A stretch of DNA of 64,000 nucleotides from Niebla homalea (taxonomy: Eukaryota > Ascomycota > Lecanoromycetes > Lecanorales > Ramalinaceae). The stretch's first letter is position 1. Each line of letters begins with the position of its first letter. Location: positions 496,001-560,000 of the forward strand of contig JAHGAU010000001.1 in assembly GCA_019925105.1 (NCBI GenBank), in the 5' to 3' direction. Positions 10,541 through 22,351 of this stretch are shown piece by piece. The translations under genes were made by a program, and so were the position numbers. A model generated the notes under the pieces. That model was not told the DNA's origin. It did not search any database and was given only the letters and a program-made list of their open reading frames with translations.

Positions 10541-12725
10541 ACCAATCATGTTGAATTTGAAGAGGTCGACACCACAAGAGCGCGTGCTGCCGACTTTTGC
10601 CGACAGCTCTATGGGCATTATTTCACAGTCTCTGTCGAAGCCACTGATCTTGATAACAGCCTTGCGAAAATCTTCAAATTCAGGTTTGAGCCCTTGCAAT
10701 ATTCGCGGTCAATCGTTGAGCAGGCTTGCAAGCTGTTAAAACGCGCTGCCAGCTTGGCCACCAGAATTGAATGATGCTCCGGCAGTGATTCCTATGCATC
10801 TTCGATACTCGAGTTTACTCATCCGTGCCCGAGAAGACTCCCTCTCTGGGAGCAGCTGCAAGTGAGTACTTCCGTGAGCAGCATAGTCCTCCCAACAGCA
10901 TTAATGGTGGTTATGGCAGCTATCGAAGGTTCAAGCAGTCAAGCACGTCTGTTGGACATGCTAGACATTATGGCGAAGCTTCTAGAGACAAAATTGCAAA
11001 TATCACAGGAGATCACAGACGACGTGGTTTCGCGAAGATCATTCTTAGTCCGAGCTTTTCTGTGGACAACCTGGCATTGGTGTCAGATGATTTACTTTCA
11101 GGACTCTGCTATTGAGGCCATGGTCTAGGGCTCCATAGACGGCAAAGAAGGTGAAGGTCAACTTGCCCTGCGTGGGACGATGCCTACGCCAGAGGTCACT
11201 TTACGTGAGATATCAAGACAATACGCTTGCATAAACCACCTTACATGTGCAGCTGGAACTTCGAACTGATCAGAACGAGCTCTGTTTGCATTGGCGCCGA
11301 TTTCTGAAGGTTTACAAGCGTTATCGGGCTGCATTCGGCAACTACGCTGGATAATGCTTCAGTAGCTTGCCGCACGCTTGTAAAGGGATAGTCCCGAAAA
11401 TTGGGAGCGATTTCGTGGTATGGTAATTAAAGATCAATTGCAGCATGACCCCAAAGCTGTCCTGGGCATTGTAAGCAATTGTTCTGGGTTGAGTATTCTT
11501 AACGAACCACTTCAAGGGCAGGAGCAGTATGCCTGCCGAAACCCTAAGCAAATCGCTAAAATACTGCAGTGCGTCCGATCAAAGGCTTGCGACGTTTGGA
11601 GCCAATGAGTCCTTTCATTCCAATCATTCGCTGTAGGACTTGAAGCAGTTGACACTGTCTCCAAGACACCCATTTCGTGGCCAGGCCCCAGCCTGGCTGC
11701 CAAATCATCCCTACCCCTCGAGGTTGTAAGTTGATGCTAACCTTTGATGAAGTGGTCAAGGGGAAGACCAGAGACAGGTTTCAACTCCTGCCTTCATCGC
11801 CGCTATTCTGAGATTGCAATGTCGTTTGATTGTGATTTATACTGGATTGATGCGACATGCGATGCCTCATTTTTTACCGCCTTTGGATGATCACATGTTA
11901 GCAGCCAGTAGGTTCGGGAATTCTGAAACCAGGCAAGACTTCATATCAGCTTTTTTCCATCAAGACTAGTAGTGCCCTTCTGAGCCACCGTCCTGCCTCC
12001 AGGGCAGGTGACGAAATTGTGATTTGGAGCCTCTTAATCAACGACCAAGATATATTCCAACGCGCGGAAAGTTTTTGGAAGGCTATGCAGAGCTCCGCTC
12101 TCCACATTTCAGCTATGACTGGATAGATAGTGACTACCGGGGCTAGAATCGGGACCGAATGCCTCATATCCAACATTCCAAGACTCAAGATAAAAGGATT
12201 GGGTTGATCGCCGAGGTCCCCTACATATCAAACGCCCTCTCTGTCAGCAACAAGTGACCTCGACCAGTTTGGATGGTGGCAGTACTTCAGAGGGATACAT
12301 AACTCCACATGGTCTTGTCGCCGATTGGTGGCTTTGGAAACTCGGCAGTGCCAACAAGCATCAAGCCCCAAACACAGCATAGCCCCACAATCTGGCTGCA
12401 ACATGGATGCGCTTCCTACGGCGATACCGCTGGGATGAGAGATTATGCCCTATTGATACATCCCTGGGCCCAAACGGGGGGGGAAAATGGTGCGACGTAA
12501 GTAGTCGATCAAGGCAGCGGTCCGTTGTAGTGTGCGGTACCAACGACTTGGATGGAGCAGTGATCGAGAAGTATACGTTCAACAGCGCTGTTCCAGTCGG
12601 ACGAGGATGGGACCGAAAGTACGAGGCTGCAGGCTGGGAGTGGAGAGGTGTGTACTTGTGGGACGATCGAGAACCCCTACCAGACTGGTGCAAAGCAAAG
12701 AAATTCTTAATCATCCAACATCCCC
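10541..12725 (+). pseudogene. Decayed HET paralogue, inverted relative to the intact copy
   Basis: Collinear fragments matching the 828-aa HET protein are scattered over three frames. At 10862-11110 there is FLVRAFLWTTWHW (intact: FLVRAFLWTSWQR). Near 11180 there is a PTPEVTLREISRQ segment (intact: PAPGMSLQEMSKR). At about 11246-11320 there is YMCSWNFELIRT and IGADF-stop, where the intact copy has GADFRRF. At 11788-11860 there is CLHRRYSEIA, then FDCDLYWIDATC (intact: CLHRRYSSVA, then CDSYWMDTPC). At 12000-12080 there is RAGDEIVIWSLLINDQ (intact: RPGDDIVIWSLLLDD). At 12407-12720 there is an RRYRWDERLCP region and GVYLWDDREPLPDW, the C-terminal end. The segment between the DxxC motif and RAGDE is far shorter than in the intact gene, so the core of the HET domain is deleted. 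Frameshifts, stops and this deletion rule out a full product. Confidence 0.85.
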
Positions 12726-13315
12726 GAGCTGGTCAGATCGACGATCATCGATCATCGGCGCTCTGTCTTTCTTTTATTCTGACATTTTTAGTTTCCGGAC
12801 ATGGATCATCATTGGGAATGGACAGCACGACAAAAGCCTTGATGTCAATTGGAGCCCACGTCATGCACCAAGATTTACGCACGATCGTGAGGCGCAAAGG
12901 CGTTGATCCTCCATTACAGATTGCAACAAATGCTTCTCAAACACATGTACGGGAACGTGGTACAGCAACTGCGGATGGTGGGACCTTGCTTCATCATTGT
13001 ACTGATTCCTACAGACAGGATATCTCTTCAAAGGCAATTAAAAACCGTAACCAAGGCTTCTGGGAGATCGCTCTGATAAGGCCAGCTCAATTGATAGAGA
13101 CTAATATCACCGAAACATCTTGCCGAAGATACTACTGCGCCTGGACAATGTGAGGCAGGACGCAAGGCTAGGCTACCAGCCAGGTTGCCAATGGCGCAAA
13201 TGCATGCTGAGCCTACATAGCCCGCCAGTGGTAAATGGCCGCACATAAATTGGGCATCGACAGCAATGAGACCGTGATGGATTGTTCATGATAGTCTGTC
13301 AGACCACGCTGGTCG

Positions 13316-14836
13316 ATGGCTCAGACCAGCAATAATGGACCCGCAAGCCTTGGAGCGCTGGGCACCTCAAGTCTCCTCTCCAAGGCTCCCATCCTCGCCA
13401 TCATCTCTGAATGGGTCTCGCTTTTACCTTTAGCATTCCACTTCACCAGCTACCATCGAGATTACGACCTCCTTGGTAGTGTAGCTTTGACTGGGCAATT
13501 GCCTGCCAGTCCCTGTCCAGAATCGGGGACGATTGAAGGGCTCACACGCCTGCTTACGGATGGAGGCGAATTTTCGGACCGTGCAAGCATCATCAGCCGG
13601 TCTTCGCATGTGGTCTGGGATGTCAATTGGGGCAGCACGTTCCCATGCGCCAATGGAGCAGCAAGCGCCATCATTGCCCGCTACGCCTTGCAACGCGAGT
13701 CTCACGTCGTGAATGTCAGTGAGCGTGCCGAACGGGATAGAGGGGCGACAAGTCAAACCACAGCATCACAGCCATCACGGACTGAAGTCTCCAGCTCTCC
13801 ACCGCTGCGTGGCCAATTTAGACTGTTGGGCACACGACCATCCTTCGTCCCGGGATTCCCCCCTGCATTTAAATTCCCACCAAGTCCTTTCCCTCCGTCA
13901 AAGAAGGCAGCATTCGAGAGTCGTGTTGCACGGTCTTCGCACCGCCGCTATCAAAGGCTCAATGTGTTTCACTTCTCGCGGACTCGACCCTGCGTCCGCT
14001 ACGGTGGTGGAGTCGGGCTGTTTGAGGCCCTTGCAGGGATCTGCTTCCTCACAGCCGTCGTTCTTCTCTCGCTCTACGGTCTCTATGGCACAGCAGCGGC
14101 GCTCCTCGGCAGCTCAGTCTCCAAGCTAGCAAGCCACTTCATTAGCCTTCACCGCCCGAGAGAATACCTCTCCAGCAACGAAGCCCACGATGCCTGTATG
14201 CTAGTGGGTATGCACTCCAACTGCTCGACCTGGTACCTTTACACCGGTGACCGCGGCGTCGTCGATAACCTCCTGAACAAACCTTTGATCAACACCGAAC
14301 CATCACCAGCCCGCCCTTTCCGGTCCCTGAAGACGCTCATTTTGCTTCTCCGCATCGGCCACATCTCGTGTTTCCTAGCCATGACGTTCGTTGCTGCGCA
14401 GAAGGGCTGGGATGGTGTTGCCATGGTATTGCTCATGCTGATCGCTTGGTCAACTTCCGCATACTCCTCGAGTGATGGTAAGATCGCAAAGGAGTGGCTG
14501 AATGTTTCGGGGGTGGAGGTGAAAGCGCGGAGGTTCGACTTCGAGGGACGGATGCAGATGATTGGGGCCATCCAGATGTTGAGCGGGAGTGAGAGGATCG
14601 ATTGGATGGATTCGATCGTCGTGCCGCATCCAAGGAGGGAAGCGCTGTTTCGCGAGTTGGGGGTGATTATGAGGTGGGACTCGAAGGCGGAGAAAGAAGA
14701 CGTGGAGGGGGCGAATAGCGCGCACGATAGCAAGGGTGGACGGCTGGAGTCGTTCGATGTGAATTGGGTGGCGCTGCAGGCGGGTCTGGTGGTCAGGGCT
14801 GCGGCGGTGATGCTCGAGGAACTGGCCCGTGCGTGA
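13316..14836 (+). CDS. Multi-span membrane protein of unknown function
   Basis: Open frame of 506 codons. Hydrophobic segments lie near residues 238-275 (GLFEALAGICFLTAVVLLS and following) and 340-385 (FLAMTFVAA, VAMVLLMLIAWSTS). Between them are a cytosolic-looking stretch with NEAHDACMLVGMHSN and STWYLYTGDRGVVDNLLNK. The C-terminus holds PHPRREALFREL. I recognise this as a widespread uncharacterised fungal membrane family (DACMLV, WYLY.GDRG.VD.LLNK), but no function is known to me. The N-terminal third is Ser/Pro-rich and much less like the family, and may include an unspliced intron or a late true start. It follows the decayed HET copy on the same strand. Confidence 0.6.
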   Translation: MAQTSNNGPASLGALGTSSLLSKAPILAIISEWVSLLPLAFHFTSYHRDYDLLGSVALTGQLPASPCPESGTIEGLTRLLTDGGEFSDRASIISRSSHVVWDVNWGSTFPCANGAASAIIARYALQRESHVVNVSERAERDRGATSQTTASQPSRTEVSSSPPLRGQFRLLGTRPSFVPGFPPAFKFPPSPFPPSKKAAFESRVARSSHRRYQRLNVFHFSRTRPCVRYGGGVGLFEALAGICFLTAVVLLSLYGLYGTAAALLGSSVSKLASHFISLHRPREYLSSNEAHDACMLVGMHSNCSTWYLYTGDRGVVDNLLNKPLINTEPSPARPFRSLKTLILLLRIGHISCFLAMTFVAAQKGWDGVAMVLLMLIAWSTSAYSSSDGKIAKEWLNVSGVEVKARRFDFEGRMQMIGAIQMLSGSERIDWMDSIVVPHPRREALFRELGVIMRWDSKAEKEDVEGANSAHDSKGGRLESFDVNWVALQAGLVVRAAAVMLEELARA

Positions 14837-15645
14837 ATCCATTGGTATGGATAGAGAACTGGGAAGGTTCGACAAAGACTCAGGCTGAGGACGCAATGCT
14901 CATAATCCTGGCTGCATTTCCAAACCTCTACAACCCAAGAGTATGGTGTGGGCCTCGTGGCTTGAGCCCTTTCCGGGGTCATGGTGATCAAAGCAGAGGC
15001 ACCGTTAACGGTGGGCCCTATTAGACAACAGAGCCTCATGCGTCCACTCCAACGACTTTAAGCATGACCTCTAGTACAGCATAGGCGCATGGCAAATGAT
15101 ATGTGACTAAAAGGACGGCAGACATATTTTCAGACATCCTAAACACAATCTACAAGCATGCACTCCACCGGATGATGGCGATTGCTTTCACAGACTTTTG
15201 CCATATTGTTACCTTCAACAAAACAACATTTCTGCCTCGTAGCTCCATGTGCCAAGACCTTCATGCACCTACCTAGTGTTTATTGGGCATAGCGCGCCCG
15301 TCAGAACCAATGACGTGGATGCTGACCACCCCAGGCCAAGCTCTCCATCAATTGGCCCATTTATTTCACAACGCCGAGTATCACCAGCGCACCTGTAGAA
15401 AAGTCAAACCGTCGCTATTGACATACTCGAATGCTTGGCTTCCTCTGTAGCCGCCTGTAGGGATCCATTCAACACCTTGATCGTTGTCGAATTCCAGCTT
15501 CGCCTTACCCCGCACGCGTCAGCGGATGTTGCGGATGCTGGTGGCTCGAAACCCTCGGATAAGGGTCAACATAACTGTTCTTCCCCTGTAACAGTGACAG
15601 GGGAGCATTTGAGTACATACTGAGAGCAATTGAGAACTGCACATC
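14837..15645. other. Intergenic region upstream of the aminotransferase
   Basis: No open frame here shows a recognisable domain or splice structure. It contains the 3' flank of the membrane-protein gene and the promoter of the aminotransferase. No clear TATA box or repeat was seen. Confidence 0.4.
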
Positions 15646-17316
15646 ATGAGTGCAACAGCACTGGCCCAATTCGGGACCAAGCACGTTGCCAGAGGCATAG
15701 GCAGGTTGGCGACCGAGGTCATCGAGAGCGGCTCTGGCAGCTATGTCACCATGGTTGGAGGGCGAAGGATGGTGAGTGGTTTGTGTATTCTCCTTCTTAC
15801 ACAAATCATCAGATGGTTGTATAGTGCCTGCTTCTTTGGCTTGACTTGTAATTCATTTTCTCTTTCGATTAAAGGACGGGGGGAGGGCGGGATTCTTTCA
15901 GACCAAAGGAAAATGTGGCATGTTGGGGTTTTCCGCGCGGACACTGCATGCGTGTCAAGTGTCGAGATATGTGTGCAGTGAACGGTGATGGTATCTGTGA
16001 TGCTATCCTCACGAGCAGCCTACGAGACCACGAGAGGATTAAAAGTTGTATCAGCGAATAGTAGCTCCACCAGCTGACATCACACCATCCACCAGCTCGA
16101 CTTCACCTGCGGCATCGGTGTCACGAACCTCGGCCACTGCCACCCCGCCGTCACCAAAGCCGCCCAATCCCAAGTCGGTAAGCTAGTCCACGGCCAAATC
16201 AACATCTCCTTTCAGAAACCCTACCTCGACCTCGTCCAATCCCTCCTACCACTGATGCCACACCCTTCTCTCGACACATTCTTCTTCTGGAACTCCGGCG
16301 CCGAGGCTATCGAGGCCGCCGTCAAATTGGCCAGGCATGCCACCAAGAAACAGAATGTCATCGTCGTGCAAGGTTCCTACCACGGCCGCACTTTCGGCAC
16401 CATGGCCATGACCCGGTCGAAGACGGTGTATGGTGAGGGGTATGCACCCTTGATGCCGGGGGTGTTTTCCGTCCCCTTCCCGTATTGTGCACAGTGCTCC
16501 GTCGCCTCAGGTTCAGCGGGCAAGTACTCCTATGACAATTGCTGCATGGATCCCGTACTCCAGCTCGAGTTGCTGCTGAAACGCGAGAGCGCGCCCTCGG
16601 ACACGGCAGCCATATTCATCGAGCCGGTCCTGGGTGAAGGGGGCTACGTCCCGCCTCCACCACAGTATCTCGCAAAGGTCCGAGAGATCTGCGATAAGAA
16701 CAACATTCTCCTGGTCGCGGACGAGGTGCAATCGGGCTTTGGCAGGACGGGCAAGATGTTTGCCATCGAGCACTGGGGCGTCCGGCCGGACATTCTGGTC
16801 ATGGCCAAGGGTATTGCGAACGGCTTTCCTCTCTCCGCCATCGTCTCGCGAAAGGAATTGATGGACATGCAGAAACCTGGCTCCATGGGGGGTACTTACG
16901 CCGGAAACGCTGTCTCCTGCGCAGCAGGCGTGGCTGTAGCCAAAGCCTTCCAGGATGAGAGGATCTTGGAGAACGTGGCCGCTCGCGGCGCAGAGCTGAA
17001 GGGCATGCTTGAGATCGCCAAGGCGGATCCCTCTACCGGGAAGATGATCCACGATGTCAGAGGCCTCGGCTTGATGCTGGCGTTGGAGTGTAAGCCCGGA
17101 GGAGGCTACGCATCGAAGATCCAGGCCAAGTGCATGGAGAAGGATATGTTGGTGCTCACGACCTCGATCTATGACACACTCCGGTTCATTCCACCGCTGA
17201 ACATTACCCGCGAGGATATGGCCAAGGGGTGCGAGATCATCAAGGGAGCAATTGCAGAAGTAGCTGCTGGGGCAGATCCCGCAGAGACTGGGACCAAGGG
17301 GCAAGCTCCAGAGTAG
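15646..17316 (+). CDS. Class-III PLP aminotransferase (4-aminobutyrate aminotransferase-like)
   Basis: Two exons, 15646-15771 and 16096-17316, joined in phase 0 (ATG-gtgagt ... gctgac ... ccag-CTC), give 448 aa. The join restores MVGGRRM|LDFTCGIGVTNLGH. The fold-type I class-III pattern is complete: NSGAEAIEAAVKLAR (cofactor phosphate), GSYHGRT, EPVLGEGGY, VADEVQSGFGRTG, and the Schiff-base lysine (about Lys280) in ILVMAKGIANGFPLSA, with GGTYAGNAVSCAAG near the end. Such enzymes transfer the terminal amino group of 4-aminobutyrate or related omega-amino acids to an oxo acid. Sequence alone does not fix the substrate; ornithine- or acetylornithine-type activity is less likely but possible. No targeting peptide is obvious. 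The 324-nt intron is long for this locus. Confidence 0.88.
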
Positions 17317-17650
17317 AAAGTAGTGGAAATACTTTGGGTAGAGCACAAACAGCACGTGTAAACAGATATTTCCTTCAAGTATCATACACCCACTGAATGC
17401 TTCATCCCTTATCTCCTTCAATCAAAGCTCTTACCCGGTGTTTAGCATCCAAGAACCATCTTCCAAAGGACTCACGAACAACTCATAGTCCAATCAACCA
17501 AGGCACAGGGAAACCCCCCCAAGATTCGAGTGGTGAAAACAGGCAGCCGCAAAAAAAGGGAATTATCCACCCCAAACAGCGAAGAGACTCTAGAATCTGC
17601 TCTAGCCCCCTCAAATCACAGTGCTCGTTCCGAATGACTTCTCCGTAAAA

Positions 17651-17673
17651 CCCCCCCCCCCCTTTTTTTTTTT
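17651..17673. repeat. C12T11 homopolymer pair
   Basis: Twelve C followed directly by eleven T, about 335 bp after the aminotransferase stop. A second C13 run lies at 17929-17941. Such runs are prone to length error in sequencing and to replication slippage. Confidence 0.9.
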
Positions 17674-18430
17674 CCAATAAATGTTCATACGTTTCATTGG
17701 ATGGGACGACTGGCTCTCTCACTAGACCACCTCCCCTCGTTTGGCCCCCAATAGCGTGGGCAGGTACCAATGTGTCGATATATATACATATACATATATA
17801 TCCACATCTCGAACCCCCAAAAACCAACAGACCCATTCATTCTTGTGGATTCCTTGATATGTATGTGTGTCTGTGTGGCTGTGTGGCTGTATTATTTTCC
17901 TTCTTTGATCAATGAGAGGGAACGAAATCCCCCCCCCCCCCACAACCAAAAAATGAGAGAAAAGGACGGGATCTTTGATTGCAGGACTCTGCTATATAGG
18001 TATATATCAAGCCCGGCAAAGGGGGAAGGGGGCTATATCCTGTGGCAAGTCACTTCGGCCGGCCACACTTTCCCCAAGGTTTTTGGTTTCTTCCCCCCTC
18101 AAAACATTCTGCACAACCCTGCGTTTTCCCGATATTTTTTGCTCGTTTCGATGGAACGGATGGATGGACGAGTATACGAAAAACATCAAAAAGGAGAATA
18201 AAAGTGGAAGAACCGCCATCGACAGATATAACATTTGGGCCAAACATGTTACCAAAAGCCGCTGGGATCACTCATCCCAGATCCCACCATGGATAGCATC
18301 AACGGCACCGCACGATTCTTAAAAAAAGACGGCGATATATATATCTGTTTTTTTTTTAATGACGATTCCCTTCACGCTCACCTTGATTTGGTGGGGAGTC
18401 GTGTGTAGTGCCGAAAAAGGGTGTTTACGA

Positions 18431-18473
18431 TCTCTTTCTCTCTCTCTCTCTCTCCCCCCCTCTCTCTCCCCCT
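18431..18473. repeat. CT-rich microsatellite
   Basis: An almost pure pyrimidine tract of (CT)n broken by C7 and C5 runs. It is not part of any gene I can support. Confidence 0.9.
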
Positions 18474-19093
18474 AGTGGAGAGGGGGAATCTGTTGCATGA
18501 ACCAAGAGGGGGAACGGGGGTGTTGATTGCACAATTCGTGTGAAACTGGGGCTGTGCTTTCCTCTATCCTGGGGAGGTTGCGTTGCATTTGCGGGGCCCA
18601 AAGAAACATCCGCAATCATCTGATGAGTGAGTAAAACCAAGAAGCCATATGCCTTCTTCCCATTCGGCCAGCAAATGCTGGAGCTCGTTTCCTTTCACAA
18701 AAAAAGGGGGGACTCGGGGGGGGGGAATTGATTTTGCTCGAAGTGTGTGTTTAAACCTTTTAAGACAAGATCATTCCCGCGCCCATGGGATGTGCTACCC
18801 GGGTGAATGAATGCGAATTCGTCGGGAACGCCAATACTCCCTTTGCGACCAAACCCTCCTCATTGTGTCACCTCGGAGAAGAAAGAAGTTGACGTATATG
18901 GTATCGGCAACCTTCAAAAAAGAACTTTTGTGCGCGCTGGAGACCACAGGATAACCCAAACCGGATCAAACGTATAGGAGACTCCAAATGGACCAGGACA
19001 CTTTCCAGCTATCAAAGCACGCTGATTCACGCGTTCGGTTGCGATATCAAGGGCGCATAACTAAAAGGAAGCCTAGTCGAGGGGTCGGGGTAA

Positions 19094-19341
19094 AGGGTCT
19101 ACATGAGAGCATTCTACAACACGGCCTAGCGAGGTCCCTTTGGCGTTACGATCTCTGTGTATCAGTCAGCAGGAAGTTCTTGATACCCGGTTGCAGCTCA
19201 CATATCTATATCTCATGATAATGTTCAGAAATCTCGGATGGCAAGAATTCGAGTTGCAGAATACGCGTATGTAGGTTATCTCTGAAGCGTTCATAAGCCT
19301 CACGAGTGGCAGACCTCGTCGCCCTTGCCATGAATAATGAT
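19094..19341 (-). pseudogene. Truncated relic of the neighbouring F-box gene (5' end)
   Basis: Read on the minus strand from the ATG at 19341, this aligns with the first exon, first intron and start of exon 2 of the intact F-box gene. Shared pieces include the ATGGCAA(A/G)GGCGA start, TGCCATC(A/C)GAGATT (the LPSEI codons), CTGCTGA(T/C)TGATACACAG (end of intron 1) and GGACCTCGCTAG. The exon-1 frame is disrupted and nothing recognisable of the LRR part follows. It is therefore a partial duplicate, not a gene. Confidence 0.8.
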
Positions 19342-20340
19342 AATAGACCGGGGCGACTGGTGCGAAGCTGTTGTACGGAGTAATTTGCAAAGGCGAGCTC
19401 CCCAGGAGTAAGATTGGTTGCTCGTAACTACTGTAGAGGGTAGGCTCGGGCGACGCAGTCACGTTATAAACCCATCACCATCACTAAACTTTTTTTCGCT
19501 CCTGACAAGAACGGCTTTGCCGTGCAGTAGTAGATCGAAGCTTTTACGCATGAGCAATACAGCATCATGGGTTTCTTAGCATTGGAGTATGTCATGGGGG
19601 GGAAGCACTATAATGCGCCGTTTCATAAAATGGCATATAGCCAATCATCAACAATGAACGGCTCAGAATACATAGTAAGGTTTCCTGGACCACTGATGTC
19701 TGTAGCGAGCAAAGCGCAGTAAAGGGCCGAAAGTATTGGCAGTCTCCCAAGAAATAATCCATTCCTGTTTCGTTAGCCAGCAAGGCCAGGAGTCGTCCAT
19801 TCATAGGAGAAATCGCTCTTTGTGAATTTATGCGAAAATCTGTTTGTTGTGCACAACATTCTACCATTCGAAAAGGTTTGTACGCTTTGAGATAGAGAGT
19901 GCTCAATGGAAGCTCGTAAGGCACCCGAGCAGGGAAATTGGAAGGGGCCAGGAATCTTGGGGCACAAGTCTTCGATGATGTGGCAAAGTGGATTTCCCAG
20001 GCTCCGCAAAAGAACACAATGCGTCAAAATCGATAACTTGAGATACTGTGTCGATAAGAAATCCCATGTTCTTTGTTCTTTTCAATGCAGGGGATGTTCA
20101 GCATCACAAGTAGGCCCGTCCACGGTCCATATAGACCGAATTTATCCGCATGGGTCGAACTTCCATTCAAGCAAAAGCCCAGAGGGTGAGCGATGTACCG
20201 AAACACTTGATCCTCAGAAGTTTTTGCACGAGGTGAGAAGTTATGAATTTTGAACTTTGTGGCAGCGACTGGAGACACCACGTCAGATGGTAAAACTAGG
20301 CCAGCATCAATTCGCGTCTTTTTATACGGTGGCACAAGCA
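19342..20340. other. Unassigned region between F-box relic and F-box gene
   Basis: Minus-strand frames of 141 aa (19592-20017) and 105 aa (20024-20341) lie here. The second begins where the F-box gene ends, but I cannot join either to it or match them to a family. They may be remnants of a second F-box copy. Confidence 0.35.
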
Positions 20341-22351
20341 CTAATGCATATTATAGCGTGCAGAAGAGCGTGTTATACCATCGTAAGGAACACCATCAAG
20401 CCAATAAGCTTCGAAGATGTCAAGATATTGGCTATATCCCACAGCTCCGTCGGCAACCCCTTTACTGACAAGCCGACGTTCCTCCACGCTGTATATATGT
20501 AGCTGAAGATGTTCGAAGGTGTGGGAGTAGGATTCCGAGAAATGACCACCCTGGCGGACACTTCCGTACGCGAGGGCACCAAATGCGATCAATTTCAGAC
20601 TTGGTTTGACTTCCCAGCTCGAAGTGCGCAAGCTCCTCAATATTGCCTGCGCAAGGCCTTGAAATACAAGATCACTCTGTAGCAAGGGTTTGGTCTCAGT
20701 AGATGCCGGCGAGTTCCTGATGTTCAGTACCTCAAGCTTGGGGAGGGCAGAGAGCATGCTTAGCATCTAATAATATTAGCTCAATAGCAATACGTGACAT
20801 TTTGATTGACGAACTGTGTCAAAGGCATATTGCGACCGCGGGTCTTCATCTTCTGCACGTCGGTACGTCAGGCCCAAAGCTTTGAGGTTTCCACAGCGAT
20901 CCTTGATCCTATAGCAATCATCTTCCTGAGACCTCAAGCTGCTATCTTGCTCGAGGTTCCACCTTGGCGACGTTCGAATGTCCCAAACCAGACTTTCCAG
21001 AGAACTTCCGTGTCGGTCTAGAACACTCTCAAATATGTTTTCAGCGGACGCAGGGCCTTCGAAAAGAAAAAGCAGAGTTTTCAGCGGCGTGATAGCTGTA
21101 AGAAAACTTCTGACGGCAAGCAGAGTATCATCATTGCCAGACTCGATCCTTATTGATAAGGTGCGAAGCCGGAGTAGACTGCCACTTCCAGCACGTGGCC
21201 ATTTTCTCGAAAGCCGCTTCAGAGGTAGAAAAACTTCGCGCAGATTCAAGCACGACTCAAGCTTCAAGACGCTTAAATTACCCCAATTAATGGTGAGAGG
21301 GAACTTGCCAGGGGCCCAATGGCTCAGGTCCATGCCACAGAGGGAAAGCTCCTCAAGTTGGCCTAAACCATGCGATGCCTGGTCCTGGTTGGCTTCCATC
21401 CAACCGACAACTTCCAAGGAAAAAGTCGCGGAAGCATTTTCGACGAGAACTTGCGCATTCTCCATCGAGCCTGCGTGCGCGTAAAAATATGCAAGCTTGT
21501 TTTCCAAGCCGATACGTAGGCGGCGGAGTAGTGGCAAACTTTGGAAAAGTATTGCTGTGGTGGTTCGACATGTGTCTCCCATGCAATGCACTTCAAATGT
21601 GTCAAGCATTGGTGAGCCTTCGCTCCATACGAAGTAGCTCTCGACACATTCGCGTGTACTAAATGTTCGAAGAGAGTCACAGTGATTTTTCATTAGCGTT
21701 ATGAGTGTACTTTCGGCCAGCTGGCAGTCATGATCCCAACTAGGGTCAGAGGTAGTCAGTCAGTCATTGGCTTTGGAGAGTGTTGGAGAGGCAACTGGAT
21801 TACCGAAAAGAACGTAAAGCTCCTCTAGGGAACTTTTTCAGTAAAAGTCGAACAAGGCTGTTTAGAGCGTTAGAAGCCCATGTGCTTGGAGTATGCATCA
21901 GGAACATTGGCTTCCACCCAGTTTGATGTTTAGATGTCTCATCCTTGAATCTGTCACTAACTCTCGAGTCTGTGTAGCGCGCTTGAAGCTGGGAGGTAAA
22001 AGTCAGACTCTGGCAGTGTCGAAGGTTATCCGCAGTTGATGAGATAAGGCGTTCCAATAATGCAAGTCTATCCCACTGGAGAGGGATTCCTATCACCATA
22101 TGCTGGTAAAGATAGGGTGTAACTATCCAGTGAAGGCCTAAACATGTGGAGCACAGGCTAGCGAGGTCCTTTGGCCTTGAGATCTGTGTATCAATCAGCA
22201 GGTTTCAGCTTCTTGGTACTCAACTGCAGCTGACAAATTTAATGATGATGTTCACAATCTCTGATGGCAAGGCATCAAGCTGCATCTTGCCATTAGGTAT
22301 CTTTGGAGCCTTGGTAGCCTTGCGAGCAGCTGACCTCTTCGCCTTTGCCAT
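20341..22351 (-). CDS. F-box and leucine-rich-repeat-like protein, 615 aa
   Basis: Four exons: 22351-22235, 22183-21804, 21739-20815 and 20766-20341. The introns are 51, 64 and 48 nt, and the phase closes at 616 codons. The N-terminus is basic (MAKAKRSAARKATK) and leads into an F-box: LDALPSEIVNIIIKF|ISRPKDLASLCSTC, then LHWIVTPYLYQHMV. The second join restores SFRWDHDCQLAEST, and the third gives FDT|MLSMLSALPKLEVLNIRN. The rest shows irregular leucine-rich repeats (LPLLRRLRIGL, LEELSLCGMDL, LSVLKLESCLNL, LRTLSIRI). F-box proteins recruit substrates to SCF ubiquitin ligases through Skp1; the LRR part would select the target, which is unknown. A truncated relative lies downstream, so the family has duplicated locally. 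I chose the ATG at 22351 because it precedes the F-box directly. Confidence 0.85.

Larger units (their letters stand above)
17317..19093. other. Low-complexity, gene-free stretch after the aminotransferase
   Basis: Dominated by homopolymers and short-period runs, including C12T11 at 17651-17673, C13 at 17929-17941, a TA-rich run near 17780-17800 and a (CT)n block at 18431-18473. Open frames here have no recognisable domain and owe their length to these runs. It holds the 3' UTR of the aminotransferase at its left end. No RNA gene was seen. Confidence 0.5.

Noticed and set aside
20024..20341. Further exon of the F-box gene
   Set aside because: The fourth exon already ends in a stop in a complete frame, and no donor/acceptor pair gives LRR-like sequence here.
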